Shown here: one piece after another, positions 1 through 12,302 of the stretch | Layout: each line of letters starts with the position of its first letter | How positions within the stretch are numbered: the stretch's first letter is position 1 | Assembly: GCF_000972845.2 (NCBI RefSeq) | Contig: NC_040018.1 | Location: 13,985,157 to 14,049,156 of the forward strand | Source: Larimichthys crocea | Lineage: Eukaryota; Chordata; Actinopteri; Sciaenidae | Length of the DNA stretch: 64,000 nucleotides | Direction of reading: 5' to 3' | Made by a program: the position numbers and the translations under genes | The notes under the pieces: model-generated | Database searches by the model: none | What the model was told of the DNA's origin: nothing | The model's input: only the letters and a program-made list of their open reading frames with translations

Positions 1-1122
1 GTCATGCAGGACCATGTTAGTGAAGCACAGAGGGAGCCTCCCGCTCCTTCTCCTCCTCTAGTTTGATTAATATGCTCCTGATTGGTTGCTGAGAGGACAG
101 CTCTGATGACTGATTACTCTGACACTCGGTCCTGTTGTCTGACTTTGTAGAGCCATACTGGAATCAGTCTGAGGCCATCCAGAGTGCTCTGTTTTTAATG
201 ACTCTCACTGAGAGCTGATCAACATGTGATGACATCTCCTCTGCTAAACATAATCCACACCATCAAGCATCCATGCATCCGCGCCCCCTTTTTTTTATTG
301 TCAGTGGCAAATATTAGAAGCTGTTGTCGACATCAGAATATGAAATCAAGATAAATCAAATCAAGATAAGTCTAAATGGCAGGATTGAGGTATTTTTGTT
401 TTATTGTACTGTGACTTGAAAGGGTGTATCAGAAAATGTTTTCTCTCTATGTGTCTCCTTCTCTCTGCCTTCACTAACACTTTTTTAATCAGGGAGAAAA
501 TTTAGGTAATACTAGATAAGTAATAGAAAGGAGATGAACAAAAAGACAGAGGAAGAAGGAAGAAATAATGTTACAAATTCTTTACATCAGTATTATAAAA
601 CGGATTTCTGGTCTACTTTGTGGCTTTATTTCTTACTTAGTAGGGTTAGTATTTGGACACCCGATATACAGCATTAAATGTACATAAAATTTAGGTTTCT
701 TCACAATGTACAAAATCTATTTTTCTACTCATTCATATCACATCACATAAACTGTCAAATTATTTCATATTAAAGACTGACGTTTAACACTACTTTACAT
801 TTAGAAACACATACACTTGAATCTCCAAACAGTAGGAAACTTCAGGAGACTTCTCATCAAAAAATTATATTTTTCTCTAATTTCTGCCACATTTGCAAAG
901 TAGGCAACATTTGGCATGGCTAATGTTGGCACGAACAGCCACTTCAATGTCACAGAGGATAGAGGGACCTTGTAGAGGCAAAGAGTAGGTCTTTTCTTTC
1001 AGGAGATGTTTGCACCAGAGGTGAGTAAAAAAAAAACAAACAAAAAAACACAGAGAGCAGAGGTGATGTCTGGAGAAGCCAAGAAACTTCTCTGATGGTT
1101 CTTTCCTCTCTTTAATCTCCAG

Positions 1123-1229
1123 CTGTGCAGAATGAGAGAGACTGCATCCACAGTCACAGAGCCAAAGGACAGACAGTGGGCACTCTGTCCATTAGTGTGC
1201 TGCTGCGGGCAGAGGCCAGCGTGCAACAG
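1123..1229 (+). CDS. hnf4b: hnf4b exon: hinge
   Basis: The acceptor is ctccag and the donor cag|gtaaca. Two bases complete an Ala codon, then VQNERD follows, the conserved stretch just after the DNA-binding domain. The middle of the hinge has drifted, but the end (LLRAEASVQQ) matches the HNF4 LLQAEVLSQQ region. The exon ends in phase 0. Confidence 0.75.
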
Positions 1230-4200
1230 GTAACACACCGTTGCTTGAGATCTCACATACAAAACTCAGAGTGACAGAAATGGAGAGAAAAGGATCCCTT
1301 CCCTATTTCAGGAAATCATGTAGATGCAGGCCAGAGACAGAGAGAATATAGGTTACATTTTAGACAGACAGCCATTCAATTCTGTGGAGGTCTAGTGGTA
1401 GACTGGATTCAGTTACTCCTTAGAAAAGACAAAAATTGCTGAGGGACCCCAACTAATCATAGCCCATTTAATTGCACCACTAGGTCTGGGATTGTGTGCC
1501 CATGTTCAATTACCTTTAAATGTATAATAACAACCAGATATATGTTTTTGCATGCAAAAGGAATGCACAGAAATAAATGAGACGATTGGCAAATGAGCTA
1601 CTACGATATATGCTGCCGGGGTGTCTTGTATTGTTTTGTTTTTCAAAACATGTGAAAAATCCAGCATTGTTTACCACTGATCCATGAAAAAAATCCCTCC
1701 ATGTCTTGATTTAACCTTCACAGCTCTCCAGGTGCCATAGCACTCATACACCTAGCAACATCATCACCTTCCTCATCCCCCATTTATCTCGCTCCTCACA
1801 TACTTGCTCACACACCTTCTCTGAGGTTCATTCCCACATTGCAGTATCACCTGAGCCCAATATGAACTCACATTATGCTTTGCTACTCTCAGTTCCCAGC
1901 GCTGGTCTCACCTAGGAGTCATGACATCAACACCAAGAAGACAGCCTGTGTGGGAGTTGTGTTTGAGTCCATGAAGCAGCAACTCCTCCTGCTGGTGGAA
2001 TGGGCAAAACACATCCCTGAGTTTTGTAGCCTCCCGATAGATGACAGGGTACGGGGACTGAATATTTTTACGCTTTGTTTCATGCATTGTTTTGTCAGTG
2101 CAGGTTGATTATCCATTTGCATGTTAAAACTGCAGCTTGTGCATGTCTGTGTGCAGGTAACCCTGTTACAAACCCACTCTGCAGAGCATCTTATCCTGGG
2201 GGCAGCAAGACGCTCTTTACCGTACTATAATCTCATCCTTCTAGGTAGGACAGATTAAACCTTCTTCTGGCTGCTGATTTTTTATTCAGTTATGTGCTGA
2301 GTATTGCATGTGTCTACAGTTATCTTCATGTTTCATATTTATTGAGCAGGTAATGACTTTGTGATCCCCCTGAGAGATGCAGGAGAGGAAGTAGCAGTGT
2401 CCAGACTGGCATTCAGAATCCAAGAGGAGCTGGTCAAACCTCTCAGAGAGCTGGAAATCACAGACAAAGAGTTTGCTTGCCTCAGAACCATTGTCTTCTT
2501 TGCACCAGGTCAGTCTGTGAGGGAGTGACTGTGGATTGTAATTTCTGTTCTGCCACTTGACCTCATCCGTTGCACCAGACAAAGAATAACTTTTTTTGAT
2601 GTTCTCTCTCGGATCTGTTTATTTTCTTGGCCCTTTGCGTCTGTAGTTTAGTCTGTGTGGTCTGACTTCAGCACGTTTCAGGGATATTCTCTTATAATAT
2701 CAGGATGTGGTGAAGTCATTGGCAGTCAGCAGAGGTGGCTGCCTGCTGAGCTTAATGGCCCATTTACCTGATGCAGTAGCAGCAGAGGCAGGCTGGAGGA
2801 CCAGAGGATATGAGGACTCAGATCTGGTATAACTCTGCCTTATTTCCCAGCAAAGTTGGTTACCATAACCTAGACTTAAAACAGAACTTGTCAAACATCC
2901 CCTTAAAGGTTTTTTTTAATACTCTAGCCGCACTATTTTGTGGCTACTTGATATACAAAGTCAGCCTTAAAATAAATAACTAGATCTGTCAGATACATGC
3001 CATATCTGACCTGATCAATACATAGTCCAGATGTGATACCACATACCAGACAACCTATGTAATATAGTTAAGACCTGTAGAGTTAGTTTTAATGATATTT
3101 ATACAAATTCCTTTGGCTGGTCATTTACAGAATGGCCTCTCTGTGCTTTCTCTTTTTTTTATCAATCGCTGGATTCTCAGAATAAATAAAATATCGTCTG
3201 TGTTCAGTTAGTTTGAGAAAGGGCTCTAGGGACTGAAGCAGTGATTTCTTAAAAGGCATCTTTGCCTGTTGCAAAGGAAACCCAATAAAAAAAGATCTTA
3301 CAAAAAGGAACATCCGACATTGATTATTCTTTCCATTTCACCAGATCAAAAGAGCAAAACAAAGAGTTGTACTCCTACACTGTCTGTTCTCCAAATAACA
3401 ATATTTGTCTATCTCTTGTAACCAAAGAGCTAAATCCAATTTTATGAAGCAAAACTAAAATTACCCTGATATGTTTATCTACAGTCGGCCAGAAATGAAC
3501 CTGAATCCTGCTGCCTTTTTTTCCCCCCACCTCAATAAAAACACTTGGCTTGGCTGGAGAATATCTTTTTTTTGTTTTGTTTTGTTTTTTTAATAACTTA
3601 CAGTCAAACACTTGCCTATGGAAAGATGATGCTGGATGTGAGGGCAGTGTTAATATCTGTAACAGGATTTGTATATCTAAACTCATTTCAACATTATCTG
3701 CCACCTTCATCTTCTGTGGAGAAAAGGGGCCCTTACATTTACATACTAGCAATCTCTCTCAACCTGACTGGCTTTACTGATACCCTCATTAAACTAAACT
3801 GATGCAATAACAGACACACCTCTGAACATTCATCTGTCTATCTCTCAATCAACAATCATATTCTTATTCTCAAGTCCTGCCCTTTTTTCACTCATTGTTA
3901 ATGCTTCCCTGATACACCTTTTGTGCCTTCATAGCATTTTCATTAAAATGTTCACTTCAGTATAGGTCATCTTACTTTTATCTCGCAGAGTGCCCAGGTT
4001 TGAAGATTCCACAGGTGGTTCGACATCTGCGTTTCCAGGCCCAGCTGCTGCTAAAAGAAGCAACCTGTGAGCAGCGAGGAAGGTTTGGGGAGCTCCTGTT
4101 GATCCTGCCTCCCCTGCAAAGTGTAGCTTGGCAGATGGTGGAGACTCTCCACTTAGCACAGCTGCTGGGCGAAGCCAGAATGGACAGTCTGCTGCAGGAG

Positions 4201-4427
4201 ATGCTGCTGGGGGAGGGAGCAAAAGCAGGGCAGGGTAAGAGATGCTACAGGATTTACTTGCAAGAAACTGACTTAAATTATACAGTATGTTAAACTTTGA
4301 ATTGTGTTTACTAGCGACATGCGATGGCCTGATTCAAGACCAGCAAACTGAGAAAAGACCTTCACCTACAAATCTCACATCTGTCATCTCTCACGTTTCA
4401 TCATGTAAGCACATGCAACAGTTTTGA
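1123..4427 (+). CDS. hnf4b: HNF4-family nuclear receptor, 3' half (probably hnf4b)
   Basis: Ligand-regulated or constitutive nuclear transcription factor of the NR2A (HNF4) family; relatives bind DR1 elements as homodimers and control liver and gut genes. Six exons join in phase: 1123-1229, 1893-2048, 2157-2244, 2350-2508, 3989-4234 and 4315-4427 (TGA), giving about 288 residues. Family landmarks in order are VQNERD at the start of the hinge, ESMKQQLLLLVEWAKHIPEF (helix 3), LPYYNLILLGNDF, RGRFGELLLILP, LQSVAWQM, and the AF-2 helix DSLLQEMLLG. The zinc-finger exons are not in 1-1122, so the gene is cut by the window start. The protein is clearly more divergent from HNF4A/HNF4G than those are from each other, and the loop before RGRFGE is about four residues shorter. 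This fits HNF4B, the paralogue absent from mammals, but the symbol is inferred and a fast-evolving hnf4a or hnf4g copy is not excluded. Confidence 0.85.
1893..2048 (+). CDS. hnf4b: hnf4b exon: start of ligand-binding domain
   Basis: The acceptor is tctcag and the donor agg|gtacgg; both ends are in phase 0. The exon encodes SPRSHDINTKK followed by the helix-3 signature FESMKQQLLLLVEWAKHIPE and LPIDDR. This is the clearest HNF4 match in the gene. Confidence 0.9.
2157..2244 (+). CDS. hnf4b: hnf4b exon: LBD helices 4-5
   Basis: The acceptor is gtgcag and the donor cta g|gtagga. It encodes VTLLQTHSAEHLILGAARRS and then LPYYNLILL, matching the HNF4 segment LLRAHAGEHLLLGA. It ends in phase 1; the split Gly codon is completed in the next exon. 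Confidence 0.88.
2350..2508 (+). CDS. hnf4b: hnf4b exon: LBD helices 6-8
   Basis: The acceptor is gagcag and the donor cca g|gtcagt. It encodes NDFVIPLRDAGEE, then FRIQEELVKPLRELEITDKE and the conserved LRTIVFF. It enters and leaves in phase 1. The following intron of about 1.5 kb shows no further exon. Confidence 0.88.
3989..4234 (+). CDS. hnf4b: hnf4b exon: LBD helices 9-12 with AF-2
   Basis: The acceptor is ctcgcag and the donor ggg cag g|gtaaga. It encodes ECPGLKIPQVVRHLRFQAQ, RGRFGELLLILPPLQS, WQMVETLHLAQL and the coactivator-binding AF-2 helix DSLLQEMLLG. The segment before RGRFGE lacks about four residues found in HNF4A (the YINDRQYDS region). It ends in phase 1. Confidence 0.9.
4315..4427 (+). 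CDS. hnf4b: hnf4b terminal exon: short F domain
   Basis: The acceptor is tttactag and the phase matches the previous exon. The exon reads about 36 residues to TGA at 4425-4427. Its end, SVISHVSSCKHMQQF, resembles the HNF4G carboxyl terminus (SVISHQHLSKQKQL), which supports this stop. An alternative is splicing at the gtaagc after 4404 to an acceptor at 4639, which would add about 14 residues and end at TGA 4681-4683. The F domain is much shorter than in HNF4A either way. Confidence 0.6.
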
Positions 4428-5330
4428 ACATGCACATGGTCATAAAATGCTATAGTTTAAACAAGCGTTGAGATGTTTTATTCTAACTATGTTCCATCAT
4501 CAAATTAACAAATATATTCACCTCACCAGTAATTAGTGGGTCTCACTGGGCCTTTGTTTCCATATGACTGAAGTATATTGATAGACACTGAACCCTCTTG
4601 TGTTAAATGCCATTGCTGATGTTTGCCTGTCTCACACAGCTCTTTCAAGCGGCTTGCCTGCTGCCCCCACAGATTGGCACTGAGGTGTACAGACATGGTG
4701 ATGCGACCAATGTGCCCACTGCATGCCAGAGGCACCTGTCCACACTAAGGAACACATCAGGAAGCAACAACAAGGAGTGGAGGGGTGTTATGAGCATCAG
4801 ACAGAAGACAAATATACACACAGCCACATACATATATATAAGAAAAACACAAGAGTAATGTTAAAATAATTTTTTATTTAATAATGCATCTTCATGATTT
4901 AGGTATCTGTATCCAATACCAGTTAATTGTCTGAGATGGGACATAAATAAATAAAATTTGAAATGTATTTCATACAGGACCACATGAAACACTGAATTAA
5001 TGACATTCAGCATGTCACAAAGGCACAATGTCACACCTGCAAAGTGTGTAAAATAAAACTACTGACATATGCAAATATGTTAACGTTGTACTGAACTCTA
5101 CCTAACTCGAGGTGTTTGACTCATGCATGTATCTGAAGTAAAGATGCTGAAATGGTCAGCAGAGGGCGCACAAAGCCTCTTCAGAAACACATTTGTTGAC
5201 CCCTGTAGTCAAACTTTTCTTTGTAAACCACCACTCATGTTTTTGTGGTTAAAGATTTGTCAAGTAATTCTGACAAATGGACAAATACTTATATTACACT
5301 TGATAATAAAACAAAAAAATATTTAAAAAA
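4428..5330 (+). other. hnf4b: probable hnf4b 3'UTR and transcript end
   Basis: This stretch holds no further coding sequence that I trust. AATAAA-type signals lie near 4946, 5053 and 5307, the last followed by an A-rich run, so the transcript could end at any of these. Confidence 0.35.
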
Positions 5331-8300
5331 ATAAATAACCAATTGTTTTATCGTAAGTAGAGATTAGGTGTCTTCTTGCTAAAAAAACAAACATCTTATA
5401 TTGTAGTTTTGATACAAAAAGCACTGGTTGTGGATAGAAAGACCACTTAGATGACCAGAGAGTTGTCACACATTAAGTCACAGTGATGTGATAAAGGATT
5501 AGGGGACTTAACAGCACAGAAGCCCAGGGGGGCTGCAATGACTTAGTAAAACCAGATGACAAAAATCTACATAATGAAACTCTTTCTGTTTCTAGCGAAT
5601 CTGTTTGTTTTTATATCTTAATTACTGAATCCGTGCAAACACAGAGAAAGAAATCCATCCCTTACTCTTCCCTGAAGCTGATGGCAACCATATCCACAAC
5701 AGTGGGTATAATCTAAACAACATATTGGTTGTTAATTCCACTGTTCTGAAGATTGAGCATTCATGCTTTCTTGAAAAATACTCATGCATCACAGAAATCA
5801 GGTTAGCTAAATAGTGACGTGTTCCCTTTCCATTCAAGACAGTATCAGCCCGTGATATTTAGTCTGAACCCAATCAGCAGAGGAATCTCTGATGCTATAA
5901 CAAGTTATATAACATTATATAATCTCATAAAGCTAAGTGGTTCAATGTAATGAGAGGAGAGGGAAAAATTCACTAATATATACAGTATGTGCTTGGCTTG
6001 TGTTCTTGTCAGCTGCATGTACAGCACAGCCTATTAGATTATATAGCCAAATCAGTTTTCTCCCAACTGAAGAAACACTGCTGTAGTGATGGGATATCAT
6101 GGAGGACAACATGGACATCATAAGAAAACATCCACATACAAGTGTGAACATATTTACAAGGAACCCCAATCTATCACAAAAATATGTTATTTCACCTCTA
6201 TCTGTTTGTGTTTTCAGGGTGCTCTCTGTTTTACTGCTACAGTACAAATACACGCAATTCAAGTGGATTGGAGATGATAAAAATACTGATACAGAGAGAT
6301 TTAGTTTAGTTTAGTAGTACAGCCACAAAACAGATAGATACATAGCTCCAGTTAGTCCACATTAAAACTAGGGAAGCAATATGTTTTACAGGTAAAATAT
6401 AAGCTGCATCAGAAGATTTCTGGAGTATTTTGTATTGTACCATATGAATTACTTGAGAGAGTAGAAGAGTCTCAGTGTAGATCTACAGTGGCAGGAATCC
6501 TTGAAAAGGAGCCTCTTTTTATCTACAGCATGACCAATGGCAGCACTTATGGTTAATCTTCAAAAAGTTGCAGGGAGACTTTTAGTGTCTGTGCCCAGGA
6601 ATTCATAATTCATAATCCATCCATGTGTGAAAATGTCCCTTTGTCTGTGTTAGCCTTTCAGTAGTGCATTCAGTAGGCCATAGGCTCGGTGCTTCATAAA
6701 CCTAGTCAAATGTGTGTTATACCTGACAGATGTTTATAAAAGGCCCCATTTTCCATCATGTTTGATATGCATCTTTTATTCACAGTATTTTGACAGTCAG
6801 AAAGACATCAGAGCTACACACCTTGTTTCCCTCAGCTGCTGTAACCTTCTTGTTCTTGAAGTGGCCTTCCCTAGTTAAAAATTAGAACAATTAAAACTAA
6901 TCTGAACTGAACTCATCACAGCTCTGTCTGAGGTTTAGCAGAGATCCTTGTTGGCTAACATTCACCATTAGCAGGAAGAAAGAGGATTAAGAGGTCAAAT
7001 CAGTTCACCATTTCATCCCGCAGGCGGAAACTTGGAAACTAAAATATGACTGGAAGCATGTGCATTTCTCCGGTAAACAAACAAAGCGCAGCATGATGTG
7101 ACAACTCAGGCTAGGGTTCCTTTGAAAAAGGGGTAATATTACCAAAAGGACAATCTTACATGACACAATATAAATAAATAAATTGGATATTTACAAGGGT
7201 GAAACTTTCAGTGTCTCAGACTAATGATGTCTGATTGAAGGGGATAGATTTGGGGCATGTACCTGCACAGTCACGTCTCTTCTGAAATGTCAGATAACTG
7301 GCTCTGTATTGTTCTTTATTAGCTAAACACTTGTTTTTAGAGATGACTGTAAATTAAGTACCAAATCAAAGGAATCATTGCTTTCTACCTCGCTAAATGT
7401 TTGTCAGATCACAGAACAAAAAAAAACACTACTCACCCACCACTATTTCTCAGAGTTAATTAGGCTTTTAAACAGAAACATGAGAAAGTTGAACATGAGC
7501 TCCTTGTCATACTAAGGTTTCACTGTTTGTCGATGTTAAGAGGTTCAACAGTGACACTGCTGTGATGTTGGTTTCTTTCCCAGAGGCCTGCTGTGCTGGC
7601 AGTCTATTGATCTGTCAAGCTCAGCAGAGAGCACAGAGATCGGTGCTAAAAGCTGAACGTTCGCTCTCAGCTGTCAATGTCATCCCACACATCCGGAGTG
7701 GAATGGGTCCAGAGGCACTGGTTTGGTCTGTACTGATATTGTTCTTTTACACAACAATATGCAAACTCTTCGTACTAGAACCAGGAGGCCACCTCGGATA
7801 TCTGCTTGAGTGTAAATATTGCGCAATCTCTAAGTGCTTGCCACAGGCCTGCTCGATTCTCTCTTCTGAAGGGCTGAGCTATGCCACAGTATTATTGGAT
7901 TATGCTTGTGTGGAAAGATAGTGAGCTAAGAGTGTGGAAACAATTACATCATCAAATCAAAGGTTGTTAAACCAAATTTGCATCTGTCCAAGTTTTGAAA
8001 TCTGACTTCAAAGCCAAGAGAACTTCTGAACTTTGATTATGTGCACCACATGAAGTGAATAGTAAATAGCGTAGATTACTTGAAAACCATCTTTCTAAAC
8101 ATACTGGGATGAGTATATTGTGGTCACTCACATTCAAAGCAGCATTGTGCAGATACACTACCGCAGCTCACAATAACAATGGAAAATATTTCATAGACAG
8201 CAGCTGAGTACATCTTCTTGCTATTTTTGAAGATTCAAAACTTTACGCAATGATGCTCTAATACTTTCCATCTCATGGCTGATTTCCCTCTTTGACAATG

Positions 8301-8350
8301 ATATTACTTATTGAAACAGCTCTGTTATTTTAAGAGGGAACCAACATTCA
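5331..8350. other. intergenic, no feature recognised
   Basis: AT-rich spacer with only short ORFs lacking family resemblance or splice-consistent neighbours. I see no repeat with recognisable ends here. Confidence 0.6.
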
Positions 8351-8628
8351 TGAAAGAATCTGTGTGGTGAATTTAGTGGCATCTGGTGGTGTAGTTGATA
8401 AGTGATAGTTTGAAAGAGAAACTATGGTGGCCAAGTAAAGCACATAAAAATGTGATATTCCCGATCTAGAGCAAGTGTTTAGTTTATCCATTCTGGGCTG
8501 TAGATATAAAAGGCACATTCTAAGGTATCAATATGTGATTTTCATTTTGAGGTGATTATATTCTTAAACACTTCTGCCATATTATCTAAATAGAGCCCCC
8601 TAAATCCTAAAACACACTGGACTTTTAA
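8351..8628 (-). mobile_element. TTAA-flanked MITE, copy 1 (minus orientation)
   Basis: This shares a sequence family with the copies at 18886 and 25632 but in reverse orientation. The left end carries tttagtggcatctggtggtg and the right end taaatcctaaaacacactgg followed by actTTTAAAG. Inside are the shared blocks for aggtgattatat and ttctgccatatt. It is non-coding, about 280 bp, with terminal inverted repeats of about 20 bp, and the left terminus is worn. Confidence 0.7.
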
Positions 8629-10624
8629 AGAAAACATTATTTATACAGAAAGGCAGAGTTTCTATCAACTAAATGTTTTTTGTAAATCAGTGCAACTTAA
8701 AGTGACAAGTGATATTCAGGAATAGTCAGTCACAGTCATAAAATGAGGGAGACCAAGGGAGACCAAGTAGACCAAGAGACTGGACCTGTGAGAGAACAGA
8801 ACAGAAACAGTGGAACAGCATTTTCTGCTAAAAGACTGAAAGTCTAGAAGGTTAGAAGTGAATTAGATGAGTCCACTGCTGTCAGTACTCTTGTCTGGTG
8901 CCCAGAAAAGCAGGAAACATGGTTTGCAACACCTCCAACAGTGGGATGAGACCTGATGCTGGTGAAGCACTGACACAAAGAGTCAGTTCAGTTCAGTCAG
9001 GGGTTTTTCCCTTTCTCACTGTGTAATTTCAGACAGCAAGGAAATTAATGAACATTTAAGCTGTTGTAATCAACATTAGTCTTTCACATGATCTTATGAA
9101 ATGTGAGGAAGTTAACATTGCTAATGGTCATAAATATTCATCCTATAATAAACACTTCTGTTGGAAGGACAGTATGTGTCTTTCTGCCCGGTCAGGCTGG
9201 TCCACTATCCAGATGTTTTCACTGCCCTCTCAGGTAGCAGATACAGACAGCAGTCTTCTTTGTGTTATAGATTTATGACTGGAAACCGCTTCACCTAAAT
9301 ATAGCTGTGCAGAGGGCTGCTTTCACCGTGGTCTGAATTTCAAGCAGGGACCCTCGAAGGAGAGGTAGTAGTTCAAGTCTGAACTTGAATGTTCAACCGT
9401 GGACAAATTAGTTCAATTACTCCAGAAAGAAAGAAAAAAACTTTTTAAAATTAAGTTGCTTTTTGAAGTACAAGTATGTACTGCTGCAGGGAAATTGGGC
9501 AAGATAAGATCTGCTGTCAATCCCCCACAAATTATGATTTTCAAGAGAAAACATGGTCACTTTTTGCCCTTCAATCTTGAAAGCAATGCCAAACAAAAGA
9601 AAGGTGCATTCAACCCAGCCATCAATCCTTATTGTTTGCACACTGGTAGACTAACCAAGATAAGAACCAAAAGGAATGTATGCTTTGGGTACTCTTAGAA
9701 ACTTAAGTGTACTGTACTGTGCAATAAATTTTGGACAACTTAAGTGATGGAGACAGAACAAACTTGGGGTGCCAGTACATATTCAGGCTTCAAACAAACT
9801 CTTAGTTCAATGAACTATAAAATGCAACTATAAAATGATCCTCAGTAAAGTTACACAATCTATGTGGTCTGGTTTATAAGATGGACTCAACGCCCCATTA
9901 TCTTAAACATTCAGTTCCTAAACTAAAGTTCCCTTTTATGAGACATACAGTACAGATCTCTGCTTTACGAGGCTCTTATAAATGTAGAAGGCTTGCCTGG
10001 CCACGTAATACCAAAGCAAACTAAGAGACTGTCTTCATGTTCCAGTGACACCACAATACTTGTACAATACACAATACAAGTAAAATACCTACTGGTTTTA
10101 AGATAGAAGACACAAGTTTTGCACTATTATTATTATGCATTATTGGTTTTAGTCGTGTAGTGTAACATTTTCAAGCTGTGATTTATGTTGCTGTGATGAT
10201 CCAACAGGTTAAAAGATGTCATTTTAGATAACCACTGACAGCAAAGGTCCTGATGTGATCTTGCCGTTCCTGACCTGTGACCTTCTAGATTGTCTCCTGA
10301 GGATAAAACTCAAATATCCCCATAGGTGAAAGTCTTAAAGTCTTGAGCTTCTGACTGAGAAAAAAAAAACACTTACGATATGTACAAATGCCAAAAGTAA
10401 GCTTAAATACAGGTGATGAATAGAGGAGTTTTTTGATCTGACAGAAACAAAAACGTATGTCGCTTTGGGGAATTTGCTGAAATAACTGAGGCTGCCATTC
10501 CTTTTGGGAGTAGCATGAAGACCTTTAGATGGAGCTGGAAAGAAAGTTTCAGTTTCCAATTAGAGTCAATATAATTTTCAGGGTTCGAATGGTGCCTTTG
10601 TCCAGCTGTGGCTCAGGATGCGCT

Positions 10625-10626
<2 letters not shown>
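8629..10626. other. intergenic, no feature recognised
   Basis: I see no gene, RNA or bounded repeat. ORFs of up to about 100 codons are present but have no family resemblance. Confidence 0.55.
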
Positions 10627-10656
<30 letters not shown>

Positions 10657-10672
10657 TGTATGTATGTATGTA
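10627..10672. repeat. (ATGT)n microsatellite
   Basis: About eleven near-perfect tetranucleotide units of tatg. Confidence 0.97.
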
Positions 10673-10751
10673 GTAAATAAGGAGAAGATTATACTATTTG
10701 CACCTATGTATCTTATTTTCACCATTGTTATTGAATCTAGATACAATGCTT

Positions 10752-10754
<3 letters not shown>

Positions 10755-10799
<45 letters not shown>
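10755..10799. repeat. (TG)n microsatellite
   Basis: About 22 uninterrupted dinucleotide units, only about 80 bp from the tetranucleotide array. Confidence 0.97.
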
Positions 10800-10801
<2 letters not shown>

Positions 10802-10972
10802 ACACCTTTCTGCAGAGGTATGACCAAAGCACTAAAACTGTGGTTTAAGAAAGAAAATAAAACTTATACAACCTTTTGAGGCTGCATTTATGAGCCAACT
10901 TAAATGTTATGTCATCCAAAACAAGCATCAATAAACACAGTCATAAACAGCCACATATGTAAACGGTTACAG

Positions 10973-10988
10973 TCAGTCAGTCAGTCAG
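10973..10988. repeat. short (CAGT)n array
   Basis: Four units of the tetranucleotide cagt in tandem, the third simple repeat in under 400 bp. Confidence 0.85.
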
Positions 10989-12162
10989 AGTAATTATTGG
11001 AAATTATTCCATTATTGGAAATGATTCACTCTGACCTCATTGTGTAGTAGTAGTTGTAAAGTGCAGAGACAAAAGGTGATGACTGATAAAAACTGATTTA
11101 TTCATGTTCTGATTCAAGACTAATTCATAAGTCATAACTACTGCATCCTTTTATAAGTGTGTTTATAGCCAGTGAATTTTATTATGTGATACTGATATCC
11201 CTGACAAAAGCATATCAGGCACAGAGCTCACAGGAGGCAGTGCTTACCAGAATAGCTTTTGAGCTAAACTAATAATTGTTTAGCACAGTTCAGCATAAAC
11301 TGCCCACTGCTGCTGTGTTGACCTGCATGGTTTGTTTGGCCATGGGAATTTCTGGGCAAAAGACTTCAGACAGTGAGGGGTGACGTCGGGACGAAGGAAC
11401 AGCTGTGTTTGCTAGGATGAAGGCAGAGATGCGTGTTGAGTTTCTTCCCTGTATACTCTCCAAGAACTCCACAATGCAAGGCAAGGCGATCCACAGAAAA
11501 ACACCCAGAGAGAGAAAATACTGGAGTTGCGTGACGGAGATTAATAAGCGGAGGTTGGATGAGAGGCAGCAGACTTTTAGACTTATTTGCCACCATGACG
11601 CAAAGGAGGTCTGAGAGGGCACCTGCTGACATGGAGACACTCCAGTGGGACCAAACCTCAACACAACCCCTTGCAATGTGGGTTTTTCCACAGCAGGAGA
11701 AGAATAAATGAAACCATTAAGGACAGTACAGATAATCTTTTCTTCACAACATGTGCCCATAGTGTGTCTTCAAGCATGTGCATTAGTATCCCCAAATCAA
11801 CACATCATGTAAATTTATAACATGGTTTAAAACGGTTTCCAATCTGGTCACTGGCAGTGGATTTCATCAATGTCAAGATATGACAGAGTGGGTATTAAAA
11901 TGTTGTGGTTGGGCCCATTGGGAATACAGCTGGAGAACAGACGTGGAGTCAAACAAACAATGAACTTGTTGGTCTTGTCATCACACTGAAGCAGAGGATT
12001 ATACAGTTTATGGAGAGAAACAAAATATGAATGGCTTCCTAAAAGTCGTCCTCTATGGGCATTTTCAAGGCTGTTGCTTCTAAATGCTCACAATCCGAAT
12101 GAAGTGATAGCACACAAAATCTTTAATCGATGTTAACAAACAGTTGTCTAGCAATTAAACTT

Positions 12163-12302
12163 AAGTCAGAATCTGAGCTTCCGTAAGTTTTTTCTCGCTC
12201 TCAGAAAATTATTATAACCTTTATTTAACCAGATAAAAAATAATGGTGATGGTAATTTTCTGAGAGCGAGGAAAACGTACGTAAACTCAGATTCTAACTT
12301 TA
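12163..12302. mobile_element. palindromic MITE-like element
   Basis: Two arms of about 49 bp are inverted copies at roughly 90% identity: 12163-12211 and 12253-12302. Each contains the block ctcgctctcagaaaatta or its complement. They flank a 41-bp centre that includes tttatttaacc. The transcript or single strand would fold into a long hairpin. There is no coding capacity; superfamily not determined. Confidence 0.75.

Noticed and set aside
4607..4858. 83-codon plus-strand ORF as a long final hnf4b exon
   Set aside because: Its frame does not match the phase leaving the previous exon. The in-phase reading of the same DNA stops at 4683.
7562..7921. 119-codon plus-strand ORF
   Set aside because: No recognisable motif, no flanking exons and composition like the surrounding spacer.
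11290..11760. 156-codon minus-strand ORF
   Set aside because: No domain, signal or conserved motif is visible and the overlapping frames have similar-length ORFs, so it looks like chance.
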